Of a stretch of DNA of 39,335 nt, positions 1 to 7,948 are shown piece by piece. The notes under the pieces were generated by a model. The model saw nothing but the letters and a program-made list of their open reading frames with translations, was not told the DNA's origin and made no database searches. Positions within the stretch are counted from its first letter, which is position 1; each line of letters opens with the position of its first letter. The position numbers and the translations under genes are program-made. This DNA is from Gammaproteobacteria bacterium. GTDB lineage: Bacteria > Pseudomonadota > Gammaproteobacteria > Pseudomonadales > Azotimanducaceae. The DNA lies in contig SYFY01000140.1 of assembly GCA_005799745.1 (NCBI GenBank), positions 1-39,335 on the forward strand, in the 5' to 3' direction.

Positions 1-110
1 GCATCGATGGCCTTGAGGTTTACCTGCACGCCAATTTCCGCCAGGTTGGATTTGATGATCGCCTGCTCACCCTGGCGCAATGTGTTGATGGTTGTCATTA
101 TTGCACCTTC
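1..110 (-). CDS. Fragment of a family 5 (peptide/opine type) ABC transporter solute-binding protein, cut by the window edge
   Basis: The reverse strand of the first ~105 bases reads as an open frame. It contains TTINTLRQGEQAI followed by NLAEIGVQVNLKAID. This resembles the segment of SBP_bac_5 proteins in which a 'R-Q-x-x-Q-A' stretch is followed by 'L-x-x-I-G-I-x-V-x-L-K-x-x-D', just before the C-terminal part of lobe 2. Such proteins are periplasmic binding subunits of peptide/nickel/opine importers. The frame runs off the left edge. To the right it meets a plus-strand symporter gene with no start or stop codon of its own, so the piece is truncated at both ends. The family call rests on pattern recognition of about 30 residues and is tentative. 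Confidence 0.4.
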
Positions 111-467
111 GCGACGCTGTTCATCGCACAGGCGTACGGGATCGAACTGTCGGCGGGACAACAGATCACCATGCTGCTCATTTTGATGGTGACGTCCAAG
201 GGAATGGCCGGGGTTCCGCGCGCTTCGCTCGTCGTCATCGCGGCGACACTCGCACAATTCAACATTCCAGAAGCGGGCTTGCTCCTGTTGCTCGGTGTCG
301 ATCACTTCCTCGATATGGCGCGTTCGGCTACGAACGTCATCGGCAACAGTGTGGCGTCAGCGGTGGTATCGAAGTGGGAGGGACAACTCCGCGAGGAAAA
401 CACCGAAGATCCGGAACTGAAAGCGGTGCTGGAAACCGGTGTGCCGATCCACAAGGAGCACGGATAA
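111..467 (+). CDS. DAACS-family dicarboxylate/glutamate:cation symporter, C-terminal part only
   Basis: The frame encodes the last ~118 residues of a GltP/DctA-type sodium or proton symporter of the inner membrane. Recognisable parts are ATLFIAQAYGI, the TSKGMAGVPRAS hairpin and the last core helix with GVDHFLDMARSATNVIGNS, which carries the D-x-x-R-x-x-x-N residues that bind the substrate carboxylate and amino group in this family. A short charged tail follows, ending at TAA 465-467. The frame stays open upstream to base 3, but codons 3-107 do not look like the family: the expected N-L-D-G-T substrate-binding stretch is absent. Homology starts at about base 111, so the gene is broken there. 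The gene converges on the D-aminoacylase 39 bases downstream. Confidence 0.78.
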   Translation, partial: ATLFIAQAYGIELSAGQQITMLLILMVTSKGMAGVPRASLVVIAATLAQFNIPEAGLLLLLGVDHFLDMARSATNVIGNSVASAVVSKWEGQLREENTEDPELKAVLETGVPIHKEHG

Positions 468-506
468 CACTTACCCGGCAGGTCTCTCAGTCGACTTCCC
501 GCCCCC

Positions 507-2123
507 TCAGATTGATCGGGCTGAACTCGTCACCTGGGGATTACGGGCGAGAGACCCTGGGCGCGCACCGGTGTCCACATCATCACGGCGCGTAATCACG
601 CCGTTAACCAGTGTCATCACATACCCACGGGCGCTCTGCAGGAATCGCCGGGCGCCTGCGGGCAGATCGTCCACCATCTCCGGCAGCCCAAGCGACAGGC
701 CTTCGAAGTCAATCACATTGATATCGGCGCGCTTGCCCACCACGATCTCGTCACGATCATCGAAGCCTGACACTTTGGCCGGCAATCCGGTAAGACGATT
801 CACAAGCATCTCAATGGGAAAACGGCGCCCGCGGATTAGATCACGGCCCCAGTGAGCGAGCAGATAGGTGGGGTGACTCGCATCAACAATCAGCTTGTAA
901 TGCGCGTCACCGTCACCCAGATCCACCAGATAGTTTGGGTTCAGCAGCATCGTTTCTTTCTCACACATGTCCCCGCGTCCGTAGTCCGCGAACCAGGCGA
1001 GGACGGCACGACCTTCATTCGCAATGAGCAGGTCGTAATAGACGGCTTCCGGATCCACGCCGGATGCGCGCGCCATCGCCCGAACGGACTGCGAAGGCAG
1101 CGGTTCGTAATCCGGAAGTGCATAGACATTTTTGAGGTTGTTCTTGAAGGTGATTGCCATCATCTGCAGCGGATCATCAGTCTCCACGGGCAAATCCTGT
1201 TCCGAAAGAATGGCAGCGCGCACAGCCGGTTCGGCCATTTTCCGCGCGCGTTCAGCACGTGGCAGATGGGCAATGGACTGGTACGAGGGGCGTTGCGTAA
1301 AGAGGTGTTGGGCGTCGAGATTGGATAAGGCGTTGAGCGGGCGCGGTGAATACTGCGGATACAGGCGTTCCCCGGCAGCGTGTGCAACGGCCAGTGCATG
1401 TACGGCGCGTTCGTACTCGGGACCGATGGCGCTGTTCATGCCGAAGAAGAAGGTGCAGGTCACGCCGGTCTGTTGATGGAGCCATCGCATCGTCTCCACT
1501 TCTGCAGACAGCGGATAAGGATCGGGCAACATGCCAGCAATGACGTTCTCATTGCCGTCACCTTCGACCACACCCGATTGGCCTGAAGGGATCATCTGGA
1601 AGACCCCACCTCCGGCTTCACGGATCGCTTCGGCGATAGCCAGGATCTCGTCCTTGTGTGCACGTGTCCCCGGCAGCGGTCCGTATTCCGTCATGTGAAT
1701 ACAGCTGCGGGAAGTGCTAACCCCGAGCGCACCGGCCTTTACCGCTTCAAAGACGATCTTGCGCATGGCGGCAATGTCTTCGGCTGAAGCCACATCGTTG
1801 CGCCGTCCACGTTCAACCATCACACATTCACGGAGGGCCGTGTGCGGCAACAACGCCGCCACATCCATCGCATAGGACCTGCCATCGATCACCGACAGAT
1901 AGTCCGCAAAACTCTGCCAGGCCCACTCAATGCTGCGGGTCATCGTGGCGACCGGCACTTCCTCGATGACTTCGAGGACATGCATCAACCAGTCTTCACC
2001 ACCTTTTTGCAGGGGCGCCAAACCCACACCACAGTTACCCATCACCACCGTGGTGCCGCCGTCCGTGTGCCAACAGTGCACTGTCCCAGAGTACCTGCGC
2101 ACCATAGTGCGTATGCAGGTCAA
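507..2123 (-). pseudogene. D-aminoacylase / N-acyl-D-amino-acid deacylase, main (C-terminal) part of a frameshifted gene
   Basis: This is an amidohydrolase-superfamily enzyme (amidohydrolase 3 / D-aminoacylase group) that would remove the acyl group from N-acyl-D-amino acids with a metal ion. The frame contains TTVVMGNCGVG, the G-V-S-T-S-R stretch, a P-G-T-x-A-H-K-D-E segment like the P-G-T-F-A of the family, HPTYLLAH, and the C-terminal KVSGFDDRDEIVVGKRADINVIDF that returns to the small beta domain. The HxH metal motif lies on the upstream fragment in another frame (2035-2301). The first residues given by this frame's ATG at 2123 are not homologous; homology begins near base 2070. Together the fragments make about 595 residues, normal for the family. 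The gene follows an amino-acid permease by 45 bases, which suggests an uptake-plus-deacylation operon. Either a sequencing indel or true decay is possible. Confidence 0.78.
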
Positions 2124-2301
2124 TGAAGCCGGGCGTGACCAGTAGCCCGCGCGCGTTCACCACTTCATGCGCGTCGCCTGGAACGAACGAAGCAACCGCA
2201 ACGATACGGCCATCCTTGATGGCACCGTTCTGAATCTGCGGTGCCGCACCGCTGCCGACGACTACAGTCCCGCCTTTGATGAGCACATCAAACATCATCA
2301 T
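2035..2301 (-). pseudogene. D-aminoacylase, N-terminal fragment of the same frameshifted gene
   Basis: This frame supplies the true start (ATG 2299-2301, MMMFDVLIKGGTVV) and the N-terminal part of the amidohydrolase: the small beta domain, then GFIDLHTHYGAQVLWDSALL, where HTH is the metal-binding HxH. After WDSALLAH the protein sense is lost. The neighbouring frame picks it up as GGTTVVMGNCGVG, placing the frame change at about 2060-2080. Between W-D and T-T-V there are 28 bases, one more than a multiple of three, so one extra base (for instance in the GGACGGCGGC stretch) or two missing bases would repair it. The evidence is direct reading of the two frames against the known family pattern. 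Confidence 0.72.
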
Positions 2302-2346
2302 CTACCTACTGCACTTTCTACCCTTTGCAGTATCCGGTCAGCATCG

Positions 2347-3894
2347 CTAAACGACACGTCCCAGGCGCGCCTTCCTGATCCCATAGAGGAAATACACGAT
2401 CACGCCGAGCGCGAGATAAATCAGGAAAAACTCGCGTGTCACCTCTTGCGCCATGAGCGACATGACCAGGAAGAAACACATCGCCGCACCAAGAATCGGC
2501 ACGAGTGGATACAGCGGCACTCGGAACGGGCGTTTGAGATCGGGCGCGGCGATCCGGAGGTAAATCACGGTGAGACATACCATCGCAAAGGCCGCGAGTG
2601 ATCCGACGTTGGTGAGTGATGCCAGATCATCGAGTGACATAAAGCCCGCGAACAGTGCCGCTACGGCGCCCACGAGAATGGTTCCCGATGCGGGTGTTCG
2701 GTAGCGCTCATGAATCCTGGAGAACGTTCCGGGGATGAGCCCATCACCCGACATCGTGTAGAACACCCGGGTTTGCGCGTAAAGCAGTACCAACATGACG
2801 GACGAGAGTCCCGCGATAGCTCCGATCTTCACCATGATGGCAAACGACGGCAGCCCCATTTGATTCACCGCGAGGGCAATCGGCGCCGGATCGTTGAGCT
2901 GGGTATAGGGCACGATGCCGACGAGCACTGCTGCGGTCAGCACATAGAGAATGGTGCAGATCACCAGTGAACCGAGAATGCCGATAGGCATATCGCGGGA
3001 TGGATTCTTCGATTCCGCGCCCGCAGTCGATACCGCTTCAAAACCGATATAGGCAAAGAAGATCACCGCCGCACCACTGATGATGCCGCCGATGCCATAA
3101 CGGGAATCGTTTTCACCCGTTAACACGTCGGTGAACGCGCGCCAGATGTCCGGCCAGAAACCACGCTCCGTGCCCTCCGGTGGTGGTGGAATTTCATCGG
3201 GCACGAGGGGCGACCAGTTGGCCGCATCGACGAAAAACGCGCCAAGCGCAATGAAGGCAATCACCACCGTCAACTTGATGACGACAATGATGTTGTTGAC
3301 CTTCGCCGACTCCGAAATCCCGATCACCAGAAGCCACGTCACTACACCGATGGCGAGCAGCGCCGGCAAGTTCACGAGCCCAGTGCCCATCGTGCCGTCC
3401 GCGAGTTTCACGGCAACACCCGGTGCCGCCGCGAGTTCCGGTGGGAAGGTGATGCCCATATCGGCGAGCAGGCTCACCATATAACCCGACCACCCCGCCG
3501 CCACCGTTGACGCCGCAAGACCATACTCAAGTACGAGCAAGAGACCCATGATCCACGCGGCGAATTCGCCGAGCGACGTGTAGGTGTACGAATAGGCCGA
3601 GCCAGAAACCGGCAGCATCGACGCCAGCTCGGCATAACAAAGCGCCACAAACACGCACAGTAGGCCAGTGATGATGAACGACACGGTAATCGCCGGCCCG
3701 GCAAAGTTCGCTGCGGCACTGCCGGTCAGAACAAAGATGCCGGTACCGATGATGCAACCTATACCGAGCGAGATCAGGTTGAGTGCACCGAGCTCACGTT
3801 TGAGTGTGCTGCCGGCATGTTCAGCATGAATCTGTTCGACGGTCTTGCGCAGCATGAGCCGGCGCAGACCCGTGATATTCTGTTCGGTGGCCAA
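2347..3894 (-). CDS. APC-family amino-acid permease (cationic amino-acid transporter / YfnA-like)
   Basis: A polytopic inner-membrane transporter of the amino acid-polyamine-organocation superfamily. TM1 carries LGIGCIIGTGIFVLTG, the unwound glycine-rich substrate and sodium/proton site of the fold. AASTVAAGWSGYMVSLL, FFAYIGFEAVSTAGAESKNPSRDMPIGI (TM6 region) and RVFYTMSGDGLIP (TM8 loop) are all typical of the CAT/YfnA branch, with about 12-14 helices. The start is uncertain. TTG at 3894 has a GAAGGGG Shine-Dalgarno seven bases upstream. ATG at 3855 (MLRKTVEQ) is a shorter alternative. ATG at 3987 gives a 31-residue leader that does not look like protein. It precedes the D-aminoacylase in the same direction, so the pair may import and process acylated or free amino acids. 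Confidence 0.85.
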   Translation of the reverse strand: MATEQNITGLRRLMLRKTVEQIHAEHAGSTLKRELGALNLISLGIGCIIGTGIFVLTGSAAANFAGPAITVSFIITGLLCVFVALCYAELASMLPVSGSAYSYTYTSLGEFAAWIMGLLLVLEYGLAASTVAAGWSGYMVSLLADMGITFPPELAAAPGVAVKLADGTMGTGLVNLPALLAIGVVTWLLVIGISESAKVNNIIVVIKLTVVIAFIALGAFFVDAANWSPLVPDEIPPPPEGTERGFWPDIWRAFTDVLTGENDSRYGIGGIISGAAVIFFAYIGFEAVSTAGAESKNPSRDMPIGILGSLVICTILYVLTAAVLVGIVPYTQLNDPAPIALAVNQMGLPSFAIMVKIGAIAGLSSVMLVLLYAQTRVFYTMSGDGLIPGTFSRIHERYRTPASGTILVGAVAALFAGFMSLDDLASLTNVGSLAAFAMVCLTVIYLRIAAPDLKRPFRVPLYPLVPILGAAMCFFLVMSLMAQEVTREFFLIYLALGVIVYFLYGIRKARLGRVV

Positions 3895-3901
3895 TCCCCT
3901 T

Positions 3902-3908
3902 CCCCTTC
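3902..3908 (-). promoter_or_regulatory. Ribosome binding site for the TTG start of the permease
   Basis: On the minus strand this reads GAAGGGG, seven bases upstream of TTG 3892-3894 that opens the permease frame. It favours TTG over the downstream ATG at 3855, which has no purine-rich element in front. Confidence 0.45.
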
Positions 3909-4051
3909 TAGCTTGAGAGAAACTCCGTCTGCACGCAGTGGACGTGAAGGCGGCAGGTGATGCAAGCGTCCCTTGCACCCGCTTCATTGCCCTCCTACTG
4001 TGGCGTGGTTTTATTCAACGCCGTAACTATCCAAAACGCCACCACCGCCCT

Positions 4052-4105
4052 GGGCTTGGTCTAAGGTCCGGGGGCTTGCTCCGAGGTCCGGGGCTTGGTC
4101 CGAGG
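4052..4105 (+). repeat. Short tandem repeat (about 2.7 copies of a 19-20 bp unit) in the leader of the flavin oxidoreductase
   Basis: Units at 4052-4070, 4071-4090 and 4091-4105 share the pattern GGGCTTGgTCcgAGGTCCG with one or two changes each. The array ends inside the Shine-Dalgarno (GAGGA, 4102-4106) of the gene starting at 4115. It lies in the divergent spacer between the permease and the oxidoreductase. It could be a slippage product or a stacked operator; nothing in the sequence decides between these. Confidence 0.7.
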
Positions 4106-4114
4106 AAAAATCAG

Positions 4115-6082
4115 ATGGCCGATATGAAACTCCTCAGTCCCATCCGCATCGGCAACCTCGAGATTAAGAACCGGGTGGTATCGACGGCACACTCCGCATT
4201 CCTGGACTTCTTCCGCCCGGGGGCCGATGGCGAACGCTACATGGCCTACCAAGAGCGCCGCGCCGAAGGGGGCACTGGCCTCATCATCATGACGGCGATG
4301 CACGTGCATCCGACTAGCCAGATTCCCAATCACTTCGTTTATGAACCCGCGGACATGGCGCCGAAGTTTCAATCCATCTCCCGTCGAGTCCACGCACACG
4401 GCGCGAAGATTGTGAGTCAGCTCTTTCACTTCGGCATGCAGGGCAAGTCCGAAAGCCGCGATGACTACGCGCCTATCTGGGGATTCACACCGACGGTCAC
4501 GCAGGCAGGCGAAGCCGTGCACGAGATGACCGATGATGAGGTAGAAGAGATCATCGATGCCTTTGCAGCGGCTGCGAAGTGTGCCGTCTCCAATGGCGTT
4601 GACGGTGTTGAACTGCACGGCACTCACGGTTATCTGATCCAACAATCGTTCAGCCCCTGGGCGAATCAACGTACAGACCGTTGGGGTGAGCCACTCTATT
4701 TTGTGAAGGAGCTCGGTAAGCGAGTCCGTGCTGCCATCGGTCCAGACAAGTTGCTCGGCTTTCGTATATCCGCCGATGACTTCATCAAGCCGGAAGATGG
4801 CGGTGTGGGCCATGCGAAACTCTGCGAGTACGCAGGGAAGATCGTCCGCAGCGGTTACTTCAACTATCTGAATCATTCCGAAGGTGCGGGTGGCGCGCAT
4901 TATGCCCGCGCCATAGCCTCGTACCGTTATCCGTTTGGCGAATACCTGCCGCTGACGCGTGGACTTCGTGAAGCACTCGGTGGCCTTGTACCTTTGATCG
5001 GCGTCGGCAAGATTCCAACACCTGATCTCGCCGAACGTGCGTTGCTGGATGGCGATTGTGATCTCGTGGGCATGACCCGCGCTCAGATCGCCGACCCTGA
5101 TCTCGTGAAGAAGGTCGCGAGTGGTGAGATCAATCGTGTGCGGCTTTGTACGGGATCAAACCAGGGCTGTTTCGACCGCACCGGCCAATTCCCGATCACC
5201 TGCATTCAGAACCCGGAGGTTGGCGAAGAGCGGCGCTTCAAAGCACTTGCAGCAGAAATCATTTCACCGAAAAAAGTGCTCGTGATAGGCGGCGGTCCTG
5301 CAGGGATCAAGGCCGCCGAAATCGCCGCACGACGGGGCCATCGTGTGACGTTAGTGGATGCCGGCAACAAACTCGGCGGCCGGCTTAACCTCGTTGAACC
5401 GATGGGACCTGCATCGAATCTGCTTGGTGCAGTGAGCTGGGTGACGGAAGAACTGAAGCTGCTCGGTGTGAAGACTATTCACAACACCGTCGTGGATGAA
5501 ACGTTCGTGAAAGACTTTCGGCCAGAAGCCATCATCCTCGCGACGGGTGCTGAATCCGTCCCCGTCATCGATTTTCCCACGGACGGTTCTGTTCCGGTGA
5601 TTGCTTCCGATGACGCGGCCCAGGGGATTTTCGAGGGCGTTCACTTCGACATGTCGGGGACGAGAGCGGTGATCATCGATCGTCGCGCCAACTACGAAAC
5701 CAACCTCGTGACCGAAGCGGTGTCGAAACGTGGGTCGCAGCTCACCATCGTGACGTCATTCGCCTCATCTGTGACCAACACGGGAACCTCTCACGCCATC
5801 TTCTATGGTGCAGAGTTTCCGAAACGAGGTATCGAAACGCTCGGTGGGCACATGCCCATGAGTGTCTCCAACGGATCACTTACGGTGCGCCATGGTATTA
5901 CGGGGCGTGAAGCAACCCTGCCCTGTGATTTCATCGTGACCGCGGTTCACCCGAAGCCACGCAATCAACTGCTCGACATGCTGAAGAAGTACGCGCCGGT
6001 GAAGACTGCAGGCGATGTCGTCGCACCGAGATCAGCACTCGAAGCGTTTCGTGAAGGCGATCGGGCTGGCCGAACGGTTTAA
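4115..6082 (+). CDS. FAD/FMN/Fe-S oxidoreductase of the 2,4-dienoyl-CoA reductase (FadH) / NADH:flavin oxidoreductase family
   Basis: A 655-residue two-module enzyme. Residues 1-~340 form an old-yellow-enzyme TIM barrel with FMN (SPIRIGNLEIKNRVV at the start, VELHGTHGYLIQQ at 166-177, SPWANQRTDRWG). Residues ~385-655 form an FAD/NAD(P)-binding half (KKVLVIGGGPAG at 386-397). The linker that binds a 4Fe-4S cluster in FadH and trimethylamine dehydrogenase reads C345, S348, C352, C363: the second cysteine is serine and the last spacing is one residue short. Electron transfer from NAD(P)H through FAD and Fe-S to FMN would be expected in intact members; the substrate here is unknown. The start is ATG 4115, with GAGGA eight bases upstream; the longer frame from 3938 translates spacer DNA. 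It ends 20 bases before a convergent lipoprotein gene. Confidence 0.87.
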   Translation: MADMKLLSPIRIGNLEIKNRVVSTAHSAFLDFFRPGADGERYMAYQERRAEGGTGLIIMTAMHVHPTSQIPNHFVYEPADMAPKFQSISRRVHAHGAKIVSQLFHFGMQGKSESRDDYAPIWGFTPTVTQAGEAVHEMTDDEVEEIIDAFAAAAKCAVSNGVDGVELHGTHGYLIQQSFSPWANQRTDRWGEPLYFVKELGKRVRAAIGPDKLLGFRISADDFIKPEDGGVGHAKLCEYAGKIVRSGYFNYLNHSEGAGGAHYARAIASYRYPFGEYLPLTRGLREALGGLVPLIGVGKIPTPDLAERALLDGDCDLVGMTRAQIADPDLVKKVASGEINRVRLCTGSNQGCFDRTGQFPITCIQNPEVGEERRFKALAAEIISPKKVLVIGGGPAGIKAAEIAARRGHRVTLVDAGNKLGGRLNLVEPMGPASNLLGAVSWVTEELKLLGVKTIHNTVVDETFVKDFRPEAIILATGAESVPVIDFPTDGSVPVIASDDAAQGIFEGVHFDMSGTRAVIIDRRANYETNLVTEAVSKRGSQLTIVTSFASSVTNTGTSHAIFYGAEFPKRGIETLGGHMPMSVSNGSLTVRHGITGREATLPCDFIVTAVHPKPRNQLLDMLKKYAPVKTAGDVVAPRSALEAFREGDRAGRTV

Positions 6083-6102
6083 GGTCCAGCCGGATGATCG
6101 AT

Positions 6103-6729
6103 TCAGAGTGACTGCGAGAGAGAGACGGCTTTCGCGACCTTTTCCTCATTCGGAGTATCGAGGTCCGAAAAGGTGATCTGCACTTCGCTCTGTCCTTTCA
6201 CAAAGAAGAGCCATGCCACACCGGTATTGGTGGTCGCATAGGCGTTGTCACCGAGGGCCGGTTGAGGCTGATAACCGGTCGATGTTTTCGCCAACTCATG
6301 ACGCGATGCAAGATTATTTTTCGCCTTGGTCTCAGACACCGCAGTACCCGCGAAGAGCTCGACCGTGAGCGTCGGAGCATCCTTCGCATATTCGTAAGTG
6401 CCTACACCCGCCCAATAGGTACATCGAGAATCCCACAGATAACCACTCATCTGCGGTTTAAGCTCCTGATGGACCTCAAACGTGAGCCCCGGGAAAACCG
6501 ATGCGAGCTTCTCGGTAGTGAGCAACGCGCAGGCATCCACCAGCGTCACGGTCTTGAGCTGTTCAAGTTCATCATCAACGAAAGCAGCCGCGGGCGGCGT
6601 GGATGCTGGGCTGTCTGCCGCGGTCGTGCTGTTCGTCGGCGCAGGTGCCGATTGATCGCAGGCTCCAATACCCAAAACGGCCGTACAAGCCAACACCCTG
6701 AACACCAACACCCTGAACAGTAGATGCAT
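6103..6729 (-). CDS. Predicted lipoprotein of unknown function
   Basis: A 208-residue protein with a lipoprotein signal peptide. A short hydrophobic stretch ends in LGIGAC with Cys24 as the lipidation site, followed by a Ser/Thr/Pro/Ala-rich linker to about residue 48. The globular part contains VDACALLTTEKLASVFPG, SRCTYW and ALGDNAYATT. The pattern of a 'D-A-C-x-L-L-T' start with a second cysteine is reminiscent of DUF3558-like secreted domains, but that is only a resemblance. It is the last gene of the minus-strand run behind the sterol-reductase-like gene, with 79 bases between them. GAGG ten bases upstream of ATG 6729 may serve as ribosome binding site. Function unknown. Confidence 0.72.
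   Translation of the reverse strand: MHLLFRVLVFRVLACTAVLGIGACDQSAPAPTNSTTAADSPASTPPAAAFVDDELEQLKTVTLVDACALLTTEKLASVFPGLTFEVHQELKPQMSGYLWDSRCTYWAGVGTYEYAKDAPTLTVELFAGTAVSETKAKNNLASRHELAKTSTGYQPQPALGDNAYATTNTGVAWLFFVKGQSEVQITFSDLDTPNEEKVAKAVSLSQSL
6691..6720. repeat. 15-bp tandem duplication inside the lipoprotein signal peptide
   Basis: CAACACCCTGAACAC (6691-6705) is followed directly by CAACACCCTGAACAG (6706-6720). In the protein this yields a repeated F-R-V-L in the signal peptide (FRVLVFRVLA). It is in frame and probably harmless. Confidence 0.8.
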
Positions 6730-6808
6730 ATTTTCTTTACCTCGGATTTGGAGCGTTTGGATGCGGAAACCATGGAAGGACGACTATAGCCAACGTTGCA
6801 AACCAGGC

Positions 6809-7948
6809 TCAATAAAGACGTGGAATGATTCGATACGGCACCTGCCGTTTGTACTCTGTCCAGAGCGCTCCGTACTTTTCCAGGCAGCGTCGATCATCGT
6901 CGCGTTCACGCGGTACCAGTAGCAGGACGTAGTAGAGCGGATAGAGCCAAGGCCATACGGAATCGAGTTGGCCGAGCGATAACGCGATGCCCGTCGCCAT
7001 CAAGAACTCACCCAGATAGTTGATGTGACGTGCAACACGCCAGTAGCCACTGCACAGGAGTTGCTGCGCACCGTTACCAATGACTTCCGGTTGCATGCCG
7101 AGGAAGACAAGGCGTGGATCACGTTTGAACCAGTACTTCTGCAGGTTGGCGCCCCGCGCGAGGGTCCAACCCAGAAAAAACACCAACACCGATAACACGA
7201 GCCAGCCACTACCGAACCGCTCGATCAGCACAGGCTCAGGAAGCTCAACCGTTCCCCATAAACCAATGGGGTAAAAAAACGGGTAAAACACGAGACATCC
7301 CCACGCGAGCTTGAAACCCAGTCGTTCAGCGAAGAGGTCATAAGTGTAGAGATGCACCGCTTCAAACCAGAGATAATCCACCACGAACAGCACCAATAAG
7401 GTGGCGTGAACATAGATACCCGGATTCGCTTCAGCGCCATAGATTTCCCGATGCGCAAAAGCGAATGACACGGTATTCAACGCAAGCATTACGGCACCCG
7501 CGAGGTAGAGGTACATCTTCACATCCACTGTGCCGAGCACTGCCTGATTCTCGACTCGACCAAGGAAGAGATCGGCAAGTAGTCCTTTACGTGTCGGAGA
7601 TGCTGGCAACACCAGCACAAAGGTATAACCGATGCCCAGCACACACGCCCCGAGCAACATTGACCAGCGTTGCTGATAGAACCACGTGGGATTGATCCAA
7701 TCGAGGTTGGCTGCAACCAGGAAGGCAACGAGCACGACAATCAGTACCCGAAGTCCATTCAACCGGTAGACCTGTGGCTGCGAGGTACGCGGGTCAATGA
7801 CGTAACCAGAAACACGTTGCGCTGGAAGCAGAAGATGGAGAGCCAGAATACCGGCATAGATGATGACAGGTACAAGCAAGCCGATCATCGAAATACTGTC
7901 TGACAACACCAGCCCCTCAGATAACGCATCAGAATAGGATGGGATCAA
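6809..7948 (-). CDS. ERG4/ERG24-family sterol reductase (delta-14/delta-7/delta-24 type) homologue
   Basis: A 379-residue multi-spanning membrane protein with about 9-10 hydrophobic segments. The C-terminal third has the signature of eukaryotic and bacterial sterol reductases: LLCSGYWRVARHINYLGEFLM matches the 'L-L-x-S-G-x-W-G-x-x-R-H-x-N-Y-x-G-D' block, and ERDDDRRCLEKYG plus the terminal VPYRIIPRLY match the NADPH-binding end of ERG24/DHCR7 proteins. The family reduces ring or side-chain double bonds of sterols with NADPH; the true substrate here is unknown and no squalene or oxidosqualene gene lies nearby. It starts at TTG 7946-7948, overlapping the TGA of ppc (TTGA), so translation is probably coupled; ATG at 7888 is an alternative without a clear ribosome site. 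Confidence 0.82.
   Translation of the reverse strand: MIPSYSDALSEGLVLSDSISMIGLLVPVIIYAGILALHLLLPAQRVSGYVIDPRTSQPQVYRLNGLRVLIVVLVAFLVAANLDWINPTWFYQQRWSMLLGACVLGIGYTFVLVLPASPTRKGLLADLFLGRVENQAVLGTVDVKMYLYLAGAVMLALNTVSFAFAHREIYGAEANPGIYVHATLLVLFVVDYLWFEAVHLYTYDLFAERLGFKLAWGCLVFYPFFYPIGLWGTVELPEPVLIERFGSGWLVLSVLVFFLGWTLARGANLQKYWFKRDPRLVFLGMQPEVIGNGAQQLLCSGYWRVARHINYLGEFLMATGIALSLGQLDSVWPWLYPLYYVLLLVPRERDDDRRCLEKYGALWTEYKRQVPYRIIPRLY

Noticed and set aside
3938-4114. N-terminal extension of the FadH-like protein
   Set aside because: The residues are encoded by spacer and tandem repeat DNA; ATG 4115 has GAGGA at ideal distance and starts the family homology.
4061-4900. 279-residue minus-strand frame opposite the FadH-like gene
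   Set aside because: It is antisense to conserved old-yellow-enzyme motifs and has no ribosome site or family features.
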